From: Deinococcus koreensis
GTDB taxonomy: Bacteria > Deinococcota > Deinococci > Deinococcales > Deinococcaceae
Direction of reading: 5' to 3'
DNA: 64,000 nucleotides
NCBI RefSeq assembly: GCF_002901445.1
Contig: NZ_PPPD01000001.1
Span: forward strand, 434,001-498,000
Below are positions 18,421-29,131 of this stretch, piece by piece. A program made the position numbers and the translations under genes. The notes under the pieces were generated by a model that saw only the letters and a list, made by a program, of their open reading frames with translations, ran no database searches and had not been told where the DNA came from. Within the stretch, counting starts at the first letter, position 1, and each line of letters starts with the position of its first letter.

Positions 18421-18448
18421 CCGCCCCAGCCAGAAAGGCGTGGGGCGG
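18421..18448 (-). terminator. Probable rpoD terminator hairpin
   Basis: CCGCCCCA pairs with TGGGGCGG across a 12-base loop, 67 bases beyond the rpoD stop. Confidence 0.55.
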
Positions 18449-18470
18449 CGGCAATGAGACCCGGTTCGAT

Positions 18471-18508
18471 TCAGACCAGCCCAGTCCAGTCAGACCAGCC
18501 CAGTCCAG
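18471..18508. repeat. Tandem 19-bp duplication after rpoD
   Basis: TCAGACCAGCCCAGTCCAG occurs twice back to back (18471-18489 and 18490-18508), ending 6 bases before the rpoD stop codon. Confidence 0.85.
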
Positions 18509-18514
18509 CGGGGT

Positions 18515-20191
<1,677 letters not shown>

Positions 20192-20490
20192 GCGGCCTCC
20201 TGCGATGGGGCGATTGTGCGTATAAACGTTGGTTGGTCTGAAGGTGTGTGGTGGAGAGATAAGACGGGAGTCGGCGGGCGGTGAATCCGGCTTTTTGGGC
20301 GCGCCGGGCACCGGAACGCGTCAGTCTAGCAAACCGGCCCCACTGAGCCGCCCATTGAAGCGGGGTCAGCGCTCACGTCCGAACCGACGCCTGGAGACGT
20401 GAAGTTTACTCTCGGACACCGAACCAGGACAGCCAACCCTATACATACGGGCCGGAGGGTCTGAAGGTTCCCGGGGCCTGCCGGATCGGT
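20192..20490 (-). promoter_or_regulatory. rpoD upstream region with candidate -10 boxes
   Basis: This 299-base gap has no gene. On the minus strand TAGACT (20328-20323) and TAAACT (20408-20403) are possible -10 boxes, which would give leaders of about 125 and 205 bases. Neither has a good -35 element. Which one is used cannot be told from sequence. Confidence 0.3.
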
Positions 20491-21714
20491 TCAGGCCGGG
20501 CCAGGCGCGCCGCGCCGCGCCTCCAGCACCTTGAAGCCGCCCGAGCGCGCCCGTTCACTCACAGGGCCGATGGTGCCCAGCGGACGCTCGTAGGGCAGCG
20601 GCTCGTTGGCCACCAGGTACAGCGTGCCGCCCGGATTGAGGCGCCGAGCCGCCGCCGCGATGAATTCGCGGGCCACGTCCAGCACCACCCCCCGGCCCAC
20701 GTGGAAGGGCGGGTTGGTCAGGATCACGTCGAAGGTCGCGGGCGGCAGGTTCGCGTCCACGTCCGAATGCACCACCTCACCGCTCAGGCCGCTGGCGCTC
20801 AGGGTGGCCTGGGCGCTGCGGACGCTCTGCAGGTCGCCGTCGAGCAGCGTGACCCGCGCGCCGCGCCGGGCCGCCCAGGCGCCGATCAGGCCCGCGCCGC
20901 AGCCCAGGTCGAGCACGCTCCGGCCGTTCAGGTCGAGATCCTCCAGCCCCTCCAGCAGCAGAGCCGTGGCCTTGTCGGGTCGGCTCGCGCTGAACACGCC
21001 GCTCAGGCCGACCACCTTCACCCCGAACGCCTCGTAGGTCTCGGGTTCGGGCAGGGGGGGCGTCGGGCCGGGGCGCCGGATCAGTTTCGCCACGCGCATT
21101 CCTCCGTCACGGGCCACCGTCTCCCCCGTGCCGAAGGCGGCGCTGGCCGCGCGCACGTAGCGGTCGAAGCCCTTGTCGCGGTCGCCGGCCAGGTAGAGGG
21201 CGCCGCCGGGGGGCGTGGAGGCGTGCGCCCACGCCACCTGCGCGGCCGCGTAGGCGCTGCCCCGGTCACCGGCCAGCACCAGCGCCACGGTACGCGCCCG
21301 CTGGGGCCAGTGCCCGGTGAGGGGGTCGCCGGGGGCCGCCGCCAGCGGCTCGTGGCCGGCGGCCCGCAGCGCCGCCAGGGCCGCCGCCGAACCCTCCACC
21401 GCCCGCAGGGTCACGCCCGGCAGACTGCCCAGCAGGCCGCCCATGGCGCTCAGATCCAGCACCTCACCCCGCACCTTGTCTTTCCGCATGGTCTGGGCCA
21501 GCAGGGCCTGGGCGTCGTCGATGCCGGGAAAGCCGCGCACGCCGGGCTTGGTGAAGGCCACCAGCCCCTCCAGCCGGGGCGGAAGCAGCGCGGGCCGAAC
21601 CTCGGTGTAGCGGGTCTGGGGGTCGGTTCCACCTTCAGCCCCGACCTCGGCACGGGTCTGCGTGACGGACGACGAGCGCTTCACACGGATCTTCTGTCTG
21701 CCTGGGCCAGTCAC
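20491..21714 (-). CDS. Class I SAM methyltransferase, RsmC/RlmG-like
   Basis: A two-domain methyltransferase of the RsmC/RlmG type that modifies guanine in rRNA. The C-terminal half carries motif I VLDLGCGAGLIGAWAARRGA near residue 265, and NPPFHVGRGV near residue 330, the NPPF motif of nucleic acid N-methyltransferases. The N-terminal half (about 40-210) is a degenerate methyltransferase fold with LYLAGDRDKG. GTG 21714 is the longest start; the first ~35 residues are poorly conserved in character and a later start is possible. The target base is not decidable here. Confidence 0.82.
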   Translation of the reverse strand: MTGPGRQKIRVKRSSSVTQTRAEVGAEGGTDPQTRYTEVRPALLPPRLEGLVAFTKPGVRGFPGIDDAQALLAQTMRKDKVRGEVLDLSAMGGLLGSLPGVTLRAVEGSAAALAALRAAGHEPLAAAPGDPLTGHWPQRARTVALVLAGDRGSAYAAAQVAWAHASTPPGGALYLAGDRDKGFDRYVRAASAAFGTGETVARDGGMRVAKLIRRPGPTPPLPEPETYEAFGVKVVGLSGVFSASRPDKATALLLEGLEDLDLNGRSVLDLGCGAGLIGAWAARRGARVTLLDGDLQSVRSAQATLSASGLSGEVVHSDVDANLPPATFDVILTNPPFHVGRGVVLDVAREFIAAAARRLNPGGTLYLVANEPLPYERPLGTIGPVSERARSGGFKVLEARRGAPGPA

Positions 21715-21982
21715 GCCCTACCGTCTATCACACCTGCCCGCCGGGGATTCGGGCAGCGCGGCGCGGCGGCGGCCCGGTAGCCTGCCGAGCGGCGACCGGA
21801 CACTAAAGAAGGGGTGAATGTACGAATGCTGACCATTTCCCCCCACACTGTTAAAGTCTGAGGAACAGAAGGCAGATCACGGCGGCCGCAAACAGCCGCG
21901 CTGAACACCGACCAGTCGGCAGGCTCGGGAGCTGTCCCAGGGGGCTCGGGGCCCGTCCCTGTTGCTGGAACTGGAGGCACGT

Positions 21983-23113
21983 ATGCATGGACTCGATCAC
22001 CTGACCCGTCCGCCCCGTTCCCGGCTGCCGCTCGCCGGCCTGCTGAGCCTGGCCCTGCTGAGTGGCTGTGCCCGGCCGGTCACGCCGACGGCGCCGGTGC
22101 CACCGAAGGTGGTGGCGACCGGTCTGAACGGCCCGCAGGGGGTACACGTCTCGGCAGACGGCACGGTCTGGGTCACCGACGACGGACTGGGCGGCACCAC
22201 TCCCTTCACAGTGCCCGGACAGACCGATCCGGGCAACTTCGGCGATTCGGCCCGTCTGGTCAAGGTCGCACCCGACGGCACGCAGAGCGTGGTAACCAGT
22301 ATGCCCTCGATCAACATCCCCGGCATCGGCCCGACGGGCGGCGGCAAGATCGCCGTGATCGGCGACGCGGTGTATGTGGCCAACGGCGTGTGGAACGCGG
22401 GCTTCTCGGTGGCCCGGCCGGCCAAGGCCTCGGCGGTGCTGCGGGTCGACGGCAGCGCCACGGTGGAACTCGCCAACGTCTTCGCCTTCGAGGCCGCCAC
22501 CAATCCCGACGGCGTGGCCCCGGCGCAGGGGGGCATCGACTCGCACGCCTACGGTCTGGCCGCCGGGCCGGACGGTCAGCTGTATGTGGCCGACGCCGGT
22601 GCCAACGCGCTGTTCAAGGTCAACCCCCAGGGCGGCCTGGTAAGTCTGGTCGCCTCGCTGGCAGGCAAGACCGGCACCGGAGCCCAGTCGGTGCCCACCG
22701 GGGTCGCGTTCGGGAACGACGGCAACGCCTACGTCTCGCTGCTCAGCGGCGGCCCCTTCCCGAGCGGCGCGGCCAGGATCGTCAAGGTCGCGGGCGGCGT
22801 GGTCAGCGACTTCGCCACCGGCCTGACCATGCTCACCGATGTGGAGAAGGGGCCGGACGGCAAGCTCTACGCCGTGTCGTTCGGCTCGTTCAACCCGGCC
22901 TCCACAGCCATCCCGTTCACGGCCAACGCGGGTTCGATCATCCGGCTGGGGTCGGGCGGCGAGAAGACGACTGTGCTCAGCGGCCTGAACTACCCGACCT
23001 CGATCTCATTCAATGCCGCTGGGGACGCCTTCGTGGCAGAGAACGGCCTGGGGCTGCCGGGAAGTGGCCGGGTGGTTCGGTACTCGCAGCTGACGCGGTA
23101 CACCGGGCAGTAA
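21983..23113 (+). CDS. ScyD/ScyE-like beta-propeller lipoprotein
   Basis: The signal peptide ends in a lipobox LLSGC near residue 28, so the protein is predicted to be membrane-anchored outside the cytoplasm. The mature part has repeated beta-propeller units (NGPQGVHVSADGTVWVTDDG, YGLAAGPDGQLYVADAGANA, GVAFGNDGNAYVSL, DVEKGPDGKLYAVSFG) like NHL/SMP-30-type folds. This arrangement matches proteins annotated ScyD/ScyE family. ATG 21983 has a GGAGG site 5 bases upstream. No enzymatic role can be assigned. Confidence 0.78.
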   Translation: MHGLDHLTRPPRSRLPLAGLLSLALLSGCARPVTPTAPVPPKVVATGLNGPQGVHVSADGTVWVTDDGLGGTTPFTVPGQTDPGNFGDSARLVKVAPDGTQSVVTSMPSINIPGIGPTGGGKIAVIGDAVYVANGVWNAGFSVARPAKASAVLRVDGSATVELANVFAFEAATNPDGVAPAQGGIDSHAYGLAAGPDGQLYVADAGANALFKVNPQGGLVSLVASLAGKTGTGAQSVPTGVAFGNDGNAYVSLLSGGPFPSGAARIVKVAGGVVSDFATGLTMLTDVEKGPDGKLYAVSFGSFNPASTAIPFTANAGSIIRLGSGGEKTTVLSGLNYPTSISFNAAGDAFVAENGLGLPGSGRVVRYSQLTRYTGQ

Positions 23114-23537
23114 GTCTGAGCAGACGACACTGGTTCTCCCCCCTGTATCTCCGGAGCAGTCCGTCTGGGAATGCTCAGAATCTAAGGTTTGATGGAGACC
23201 AACTAAGTCCGCAGTGAAGCCCCGTCACATCGGCGCTTTAGCCCCGTGCGCGATACTGCCCGTGTCGCACAATCAAACCGGTCGAGTGAAATCGGTTCCA
23301 TCGCCCCGCATGACAGGCGGGGCTTTCCGTGGTCGTCGGGTGGGGTGTATTCCCGCAAGCATTCAACTCTGCCAGGCCTCAGTCCGACCACTTTCAGCAT
23401 ATATGGATTCCGTCGATTTCCCGAATATCGATAACATCATCAAACGTCCATTCAATTGCTGAGACTCGTCTTTTGCCTTGCATCAGAGTTCTACGAGTCC
23501 TGCTGGTTCGGATTGAGTCGAAAAACCAGGATTCAGC
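23114..23537. other. Non-coding gap with an AT-richer stretch
   Basis: No convincing gene in 424 bases. The part from about 23370 to 23530 is clearly less GC-rich than its surroundings and lacks codon structure. It includes one good terminator (listed separately). Short plus-strand ORFs here have no ribosome site. Confidence 0.5.
23303..23323 (+). terminator. Rho-independent terminator
   Basis: GCCCCGC, a 7-base loop and GCGGGGC followed by TTT, about 190 bases after the lipoprotein stop. Confidence 0.6.
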
Positions 23538-24692
23538 TCAGCCTCGCTCGTCCAGCACCCCCTGGCCCTCGTGGTCGGGGCTGATGTCCAGCGCGTCGAG
23601 CCTGACCACAAAGCGTTTCTGGAAGTCGGCGCGCAGGGCGGTCAGGTCGTCTCGTGGCGCTCCCCGTACCCCGATCCCTACCCGGTCGGCGCCCGACTGC
23701 GACCACAGCCGCAGGGTGTGCTGCGAGTGATCCAGGCCGAAGCCGGCCAGCCAGAAGGCGACCTCGCGCGGGAAGAGCTTCACGCCCTTGACCTTGAGCA
23801 TCCCGCCCACGTTGCCGAACACCCCGCCGGGCAGGTAGGTGCCCTCGGCGCGGCGTTCCAGGCGGGTCAGGTCGCCGGTGCGGAAGCGCAGCAGGGGCAT
23901 GGCCTGTTTGCCCAGATGCGTGACCACCAGTTCCCCGCGCTCCCCGTCCGGCACGGCGGCGCCCGTCTCGGGGTCGATCACCTCGAGATACACCCAGTCG
24001 TCCAGCACGCGCAGGCCGTCCTTGGCTGGGGTCTCCAGCGCCATCAGGCCCGCTTCGGAACTGGCGTAGCAGTCCAGGGCCACGCCGCCCAGCGCCGCCT
24101 CCACCTTCTCCCGGCGCCCGGCGATGGAGGTCAGGGGTTCCCCGCTGGAGATCAGCAGGTCGATCCGCGCGCCGGCCTCGCCCAGCCGCTGCGCGAAGCT
24201 GGGGGCACTGACCAGCACGCGCACGCCGAGCTGCCGGATCGTCTCCAGCTGCGCCTCCGATTCACCGGGGCCGAAGGGAAGCGTCTTGGCGCCCAGCGCC
24301 TCCAGGCCGTCCTGCATGATCCAGCCGCCGGCGAAGCGGTGGTAGCCGAAGGCCACCTGCACATGGTCGCCCGGGCGCACGCCGGCCCGCGCGAAGGCCC
24401 GCGCCGCCGCCTGACCGTGCGAGGCCACGTCGGCGCGGGTGGCGTATTCGGGCAGCCAGCTCCCGCCGGGGTGCGGGGTCAGGTGTACCCGGACAGCCTC
24501 CGGGTGCAGCAGTTCACCGGCCTCGAAGGCGCCGGTCAGCCGCCCTCTGGTCAGGAAGGGCACGTCGGCCCAGGCGGCCCCGTCGGGCACGTCCGAGAGC
24601 GCGGCGCGGTACAGGGGCAGGCTTCGCAGGCGGGACAGCAGGGCGCCGATGCCGGGGGGAGCCGGAAGCAGCGAAGACAGGGTATGGGTCAT
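23538..24692 (-). CDS. Phenylacetate-CoA ligase-like (PaaK-type) AMP-forming enzyme
   Basis: A short (384 aa) member of the adenylate-forming family. Motifs are FGYHRFAGGWIMQDGLEALG near residue 115, CYASSEAG near residue 210, and LLRFRTGDLT near residue 275 with the C-terminal NVGGMLKVKGVKLFP lid region. These fit PaaK-type ligases, which activate aromatic or related acids to CoA thioesters. It is the last gene of the Liv-type cluster, 34 bases after livF, with a GGAG site before ATG. The acid it uses is unknown. Confidence 0.8.
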   Translation of the reverse strand: MTHTLSSLLPAPPGIGALLSRLRSLPLYRAALSDVPDGAAWADVPFLTRGRLTGAFEAGELLHPEAVRVHLTPHPGGSWLPEYATRADVASHGQAAARAFARAGVRPGDHVQVAFGYHRFAGGWIMQDGLEALGAKTLPFGPGESEAQLETIRQLGVRVLVSAPSFAQRLGEAGARIDLLISSGEPLTSIAGRREKVEAALGGVALDCYASSEAGLMALETPAKDGLRVLDDWVYLEVIDPETGAAVPDGERGELVVTHLGKQAMPLLRFRTGDLTRLERRAEGTYLPGGVFGNVGGMLKVKGVKLFPREVAFWLAGFGLDHSQHTLRLWSQSGADRVGIGVRGAPRDDLTALRADFQKRFVVRLDALDISPDHEGQGVLDERG

Positions 24693-24726
24693 GGCACTCC
24701 ACAGGCAGTGGGTTGGCGGTGTGGGA

Positions 24727-25572
<846 letters not shown>

Positions 25573-25574
25573 GG

Positions 25575-25657
25575 AGTCTCCTTGGGAGGGCGCAGAGAAC
25601 GGAGAGCAGCGGGCAACCGATGTCTTTGAAAGCCTTCTGCCCTCAGCCCTCTGCCTC
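25575..25657. repeat. Imperfect heptamer repeats between livF and the binding-protein gene
   Basis: Read on the minus strand, the gap holds units such as CTGCTCT, CCGTTCT and CTGCGCC. Read on the plus strand it holds CCTTCTG, CCCTCAG and CCCTCTG at 25633-25653, running up to the stop codon. The same unit family occurs at 28161 and 52397. Confidence 0.6.
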
Positions 25658-26840
25658 AGTTCGGGTGCACCAGCTTGAACATCTGGCTGCGCTGCGCGCC
25701 CGTGATGGCCTTGAAGTTGCCGGTGTTGTCGGCCTGCAGCAGCCGCAGGCTCTCGGCGCCCACGTGATCCTTGGCGCTGAAGCTCACCGGGCCGACCGTG
25801 AAGCCGGGGTTGAAGGTCTTGCTGCCGGTCATGCCCGTCACGGCCCGGAGCATCGCCTCCGAACTGCCGTCGCCCTTGGCGCGCTTCAGGGCCTCGATGG
25901 CGATACTGGCGGCCAGCATCCCGGAGGTGTAATGCACCGAGCGGATGGTGTCGGCCTTGCGGCCGTACTGCGTGCCGACCTTCTTCACGAGCTGCATCCC
26001 CGGCTTGTCGGCCTCGTCGTAGAGGAAGTACGAGGTGCTCCAGATGAAGTTGTTGGCAGCGTCGCCGGCCAGGCGGGTCAGGTCTTCCCCGCCGGTGTAG
26101 TGCGCGCCCATGAACTGCATCTTGCCCAGCAGCCCTAAGCGCTTGGCGTCTTTCAGGATGTTGGCGACCGGCCCGGCGGTGTTCTGGTTGACCACGTACT
26201 TCACGCCCGCCGCCTCGAAGCGCTTGAGCAGCGCGGTGTTGTCGAGGTTGTTGGCGCCGACCTCCTGCACGTCCACGATCTTCACGCCCAGGCGCTCGGC
26301 GGCCTTCTTCACGTCGTCCACCGGGGCGCGGCCGAAGGGGCTGGGGTTCACGACCAGGGCGATCTTGGCGCCGCGTTCCTTTTTCGCCACCCACTCGACC
26401 AGACTGATCAGCTGCTCGGAGTACGAGGAGATCGGCAGGAAGATGTAGTCGGAGTTGGCGCCGTCGATGTTGCCGATGTGGTAGCTGCCGGGAAACGTGA
26501 CGGTTTTGGTCTCCTGGATGGTGCTCTTGAGCTGCAGTGTGCCGCCCGTGGAGTAGCCCAGGAAGGCGCTGGCCCTGAGGTTCCCCACGTAGTCCTCGAA
26601 GTTGCGCTGGGTGTTGGCGTTGTTGTACTGGTCGTCGCGCACCACGCAGTTGAGCTTGGTGTCCGGCACCATGTTCTGGGCGATGGCGTACTTGCAGTAG
26701 TCCTCGATCCCGGCGGCGTAGCTGGCCCCGGCGTCGGAGGTCGGCCCGGTAATGGCGCCGCTCCAGCCGATGGTCACGGTCTTCTGCGCCGCAGCGGTGG
26801 ACAGGGTCAGCAGGGCGGACAGGACAAGTGCTCTCTTCAT
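25656..26840 (-). CDS. Liv-type ABC transporter substrate-binding protein
   Basis: A periplasmic binding protein of the amino acid/amide (HAAT) family. The signal peptide MKRALVLSALLTLSTAAAQ is followed by TVTIGWSGAITGPTSDAGAS, the usual N-terminal binding-site segment, and later VVNPSPFGRAPVDDVKK and AHYTGGEDLTRLAGDAANN. GGAGG precedes ATG 26840. It is separated from livM by a 177-base gap without clear terminator. The family binds branched-chain amino acids, amides, urea or aromatic acids, and the ligand here is not known. Confidence 0.88.
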   Translation of the reverse strand: MKRALVLSALLTLSTAAAQKTVTIGWSGAITGPTSDAGASYAAGIEDYCKYAIAQNMVPDTKLNCVVRDDQYNNANTQRNFEDYVGNLRASAFLGYSTGGTLQLKSTIQETKTVTFPGSYHIGNIDGANSDYIFLPISSYSEQLISLVEWVAKKERGAKIALVVNPSPFGRAPVDDVKKAAERLGVKIVDVQEVGANNLDNTALLKRFEAAGVKYVVNQNTAGPVANILKDAKRLGLLGKMQFMGAHYTGGEDLTRLAGDAANNFIWSTSYFLYDEADKPGMQLVKKVGTQYGRKADTIRSVHYTSGMLAASIAIEALKRAKGDGSSEAMLRAVTGMTGSKTFNPGFTVGPVSFSAKDHVGAESLRLLQADNTGNFKAITGAQRSQMFKLVHPN

Positions 26841-27017
26841 GGTGAACCTCCGGGTGGGGCGGTGAAGGGGACGGGTTGGATGGGTATGGGTAAGTTGAAA
26901 GAGTCCAGAATCTGGCACTTCGCGGATATTCCGCTGCGCGTCGGTCGGGAGGGCACCGCCCGCCGCTCCACTGCACATCCGCTCTTCCCTCGGCTTTTCG
27001 CTTCGCTCGCGGGGCCG

Positions 27018-28091
27018 TTAGAACTTGTACGGCCACTTCTTGAAATACATCCTCACCAGCCGCCACCAGTTCGCCAGCCCGCGCGGCTCGAACATCAGGA
27101 AGAGGACGATAGCGAGGCCGAAGGAGAGGGGCCGCAGGGCGCTGGTCACGTCCACGCCCTCCGGGAAGAGGTTCAGGCCGCCGAGCCACTGGCTGGCCTT
27201 TTCCATGGTGCGGTCGAGCGCCACGATGAACAGCGGCCCCAGGAAGGAGCCCGGCAGGCTGCCCAGGCCGCCCACGATGGCCATGGCGAGCAGCTGCACC
27301 GAGATGGACAGGCCGTAGTCCTCGATCACCACGGCCTTCTGGAAGTAGGCGAAGAGGCCCCCGGCGATGCCCGCGTAGAAGGAACCGATCATGAAGGCGG
27401 TCAGCTTGGCGGTGCCGGGGTGGATGCCCATGGCGGCGGCGGCGCGGTCGTTGTCGCGCACGGCGATCAGCGAGCGGCCGTGCCGGGTGCGCAGCACGTT
27501 GCGCCACAGCAGCGCCAGCGCCACCAGCACCGGCAGGATCAGGTAATACCAGAAGATGTTGTGGTTCAGGAAAGTGTCGCGGATGCCGAAGACCTGCACG
27601 GTGGGCAGGCTGATGGCGCCGCCCTGCTCCAGCAGCGGCGAATGCCCGACCGACCACTCGAAGATCAGCTGGAAGGCCAGCGTGGCCACCGCCAGATACA
27701 GGTATTTCAGGCGCAGGCTGGGCAGGCCCACGAAGGTGCCGATGACCGCGCCGGCCACGCCTCCCAGCGGGATCGCCAGGAAAAAGGGCAGCCCCCAGCG
27801 GGTCGCCGCCAGCGCCGTGGCGTAGGCGCCCACGCCCATGAAGGCCGCCTGCCCGATGTTGATCAGGCCGGTGTAGCCGGTGGTCACGTTCAGCCCGATC
27901 ACCGCGACCGCGTAGATCATGATCATGTTCACGTCGCGCAGCATGGTCTTGGGCAGCAGCAGCGGCAGGGTCAGCAGCAGCAGCACGAACACGATCAGGC
28001 TGGCCTGCTCGGCATACGTGGCGAAGATCGTCTGATCCTGCTGGTAGCGCGTGCGGTAGTTGCCGGTCTGGGTGAAGCGGGAAGCGGGCAC
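27018..28091 (-). CDS. livM: Liv-type ABC transporter permease LivM
   Basis: A 357-residue inner-membrane permease with about eight to ten spans. Family segments include GLNVTTGYTGLINIGQAAFMGVGAYATAL near residue 70, RDNDRAAAAMGIHPGTAKLTAF near residue 215 (the ATPase-coupling loop), and AMAIVGGLGSLPGSFLGPLF near residue 275. GTG 28091 has GGAGG 7 bases upstream. It lies downstream of livH, separated by a gap filled with heptamer repeats. Confidence 0.92.
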   Translation of the reverse strand: MPASRFTQTGNYRTRYQQDQTIFATYAEQASLIVFVLLLLTLPLLLPKTMLRDVNMIMIYAVAVIGLNVTTGYTGLINIGQAAFMGVGAYATALAATRWGLPFFLAIPLGGVAGAVIGTFVGLPSLRLKYLYLAVATLAFQLIFEWSVGHSPLLEQGGAISLPTVQVFGIRDTFLNHNIFWYYLILPVLVALALLWRNVLRTRHGRSLIAVRDNDRAAAAMGIHPGTAKLTAFMIGSFYAGIAGGLFAYFQKAVVIEDYGLSISVQLLAMAIVGGLGSLPGSFLGPLFIVALDRTMEKASQWLGGLNLFPEGVDVTSALRPLSFGLAIVLFLMFEPRGLANWWRLVRMYFKKWPYKF

Positions 28092-28110
28092 TAGCGCACC
28101 TCCGCTGCGC

Positions 28111-28188
28111 GGCTGATGGCTGATTGCTGATGGCTGATGGGCACACGTCCACGAGAATCCCTGCTCTCTGCTCTCTGCCCTCTGCCTT
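28111..28188. repeat. Heptamer tandem repeats between livM and livH
   Basis: Two blocks. GGCTGAT repeats four times at 28111-28138 (third unit TGCTGAT). CTGCTCT, CTGCTCT, CTGCCCT, CTGCCTT repeat at 28161-28188, ending 8 bases before the livH stop. The strict 7-base period is visible by eye. Confidence 0.9.
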
Positions 28189-28196
28189 CCGTATCC

Positions 28197-29093
28197 TTAA
28201 ACACGCTCGATCTCCTTCGTGCCGAACAGACCGTACGGGCGCACCAGCAGCACGGCGATCAGGATGATGAAGGGAAAGACCTCGCGGGTGCCGCCGCCGG
28301 GCACCAGGCCGTCGAGGTAACCGGCGGAGAGGTTTTCCAGGATGCCGATCAATATGCCGCCCACGATGGCGCCGGCCACCGAGTCCAGCCCACCCAGGAT
28401 CACGACCGGGAAGACCTTCAGGCCGATGCCCGCCAGGCCGCCCAGGGTCAGGCCGCTCATCAGGCCCAGGATCACGCCCGCCGCCGCCGCCGTGAGGCCC
28501 GCCGCCGCCCAGGCCAGCGCGAACACCCGCTCGACCGAGGTGCCCACCGACATGGCGGCCATCTGGTCGTCGGCCACCGCGCGCATGGTGATGCCCAGGG
28601 TGCTCTTGTTGAAGAAGTAGGTGAAGCCCGCCAGCAGCGCCAGCGAGGCCAGCACCCCGGTCAGCTGGATGCGCGAGAGCTGCGTGCCGAACAGCTCGAT
28701 GCCCTGGCCGCCCAGCACCGCCGGGGTGGGGAAGGAGTAGTTGCCGGCGCCGTAGGGCGTGAGGTGCAGCAGGCCGTCGATGACGCTGGCCAGCCCGATG
28801 GTCACCATGATCACCGCGATGATCGGCTCGCCCACCATGCGGCGCAGGAAGACCCGCTCGATCAACATGCCCAGCAGGAACGTCGCCACCATGGCGATCA
28901 GTCCGGCCAGCCAGAGGTTCATGCCGGCCTGGGTCAGCGCGAAGGCGATGAACGCGCCGCTGGCGATGATCTGCCCGTGCGCGAAGTTGATCACCCGGCT
29001 GGACTTGTAGATCAGCACGAAGCCCAGCGCGGCCAGGGCGTAGATCGAGCCGATCACCACACCGGCCAGTAACAGTTGCGGCAGCAGTTCCAT
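28197..29093 (-). CDS. livH: Liv-type ABC transporter permease LivH
   Basis: A 298-residue permease with about eight spans. Typical segments are GSIYALAALGFVLIYKSSRVINFAHGQ near residue 15, MRAVADDQMAAMSVGTSVERVFAL near residue 170 (coupling loop) and VVILGGLDSVAGAIVGGILIG near residue 230. An AAGGA site precedes ATG. It pairs with livM to form the channel of the importer. Confidence 0.93.
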   Translation of the reverse strand: MELLPQLLLAGVVIGSIYALAALGFVLIYKSSRVINFAHGQIIASGAFIAFALTQAGMNLWLAGLIAMVATFLLGMLIERVFLRRMVGEPIIAVIMVTIGLASVIDGLLHLTPYGAGNYSFPTPAVLGGQGIELFGTQLSRIQLTGVLASLALLAGFTYFFNKSTLGITMRAVADDQMAAMSVGTSVERVFALAWAAAGLTAAAAGVILGLMSGLTLGGLAGIGLKVFPVVILGGLDSVAGAIVGGILIGILENLSAGYLDGLVPGGGTREVFPFIILIAVLLVRPYGLFGTKEIERV

Positions 29094-29131
29094 TCAGGTG
29101 TCCTTTCCAGAGAGAGGGGCGGAGACGACGG

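Noticed and set aside
18466..18482. GGTTCGATTC resembling a tRNA T-loop
   Set aside because: No acceptor, D or anticodon arms can be built around it on either strand. It is part of the 19-bp tandem repeat zone.
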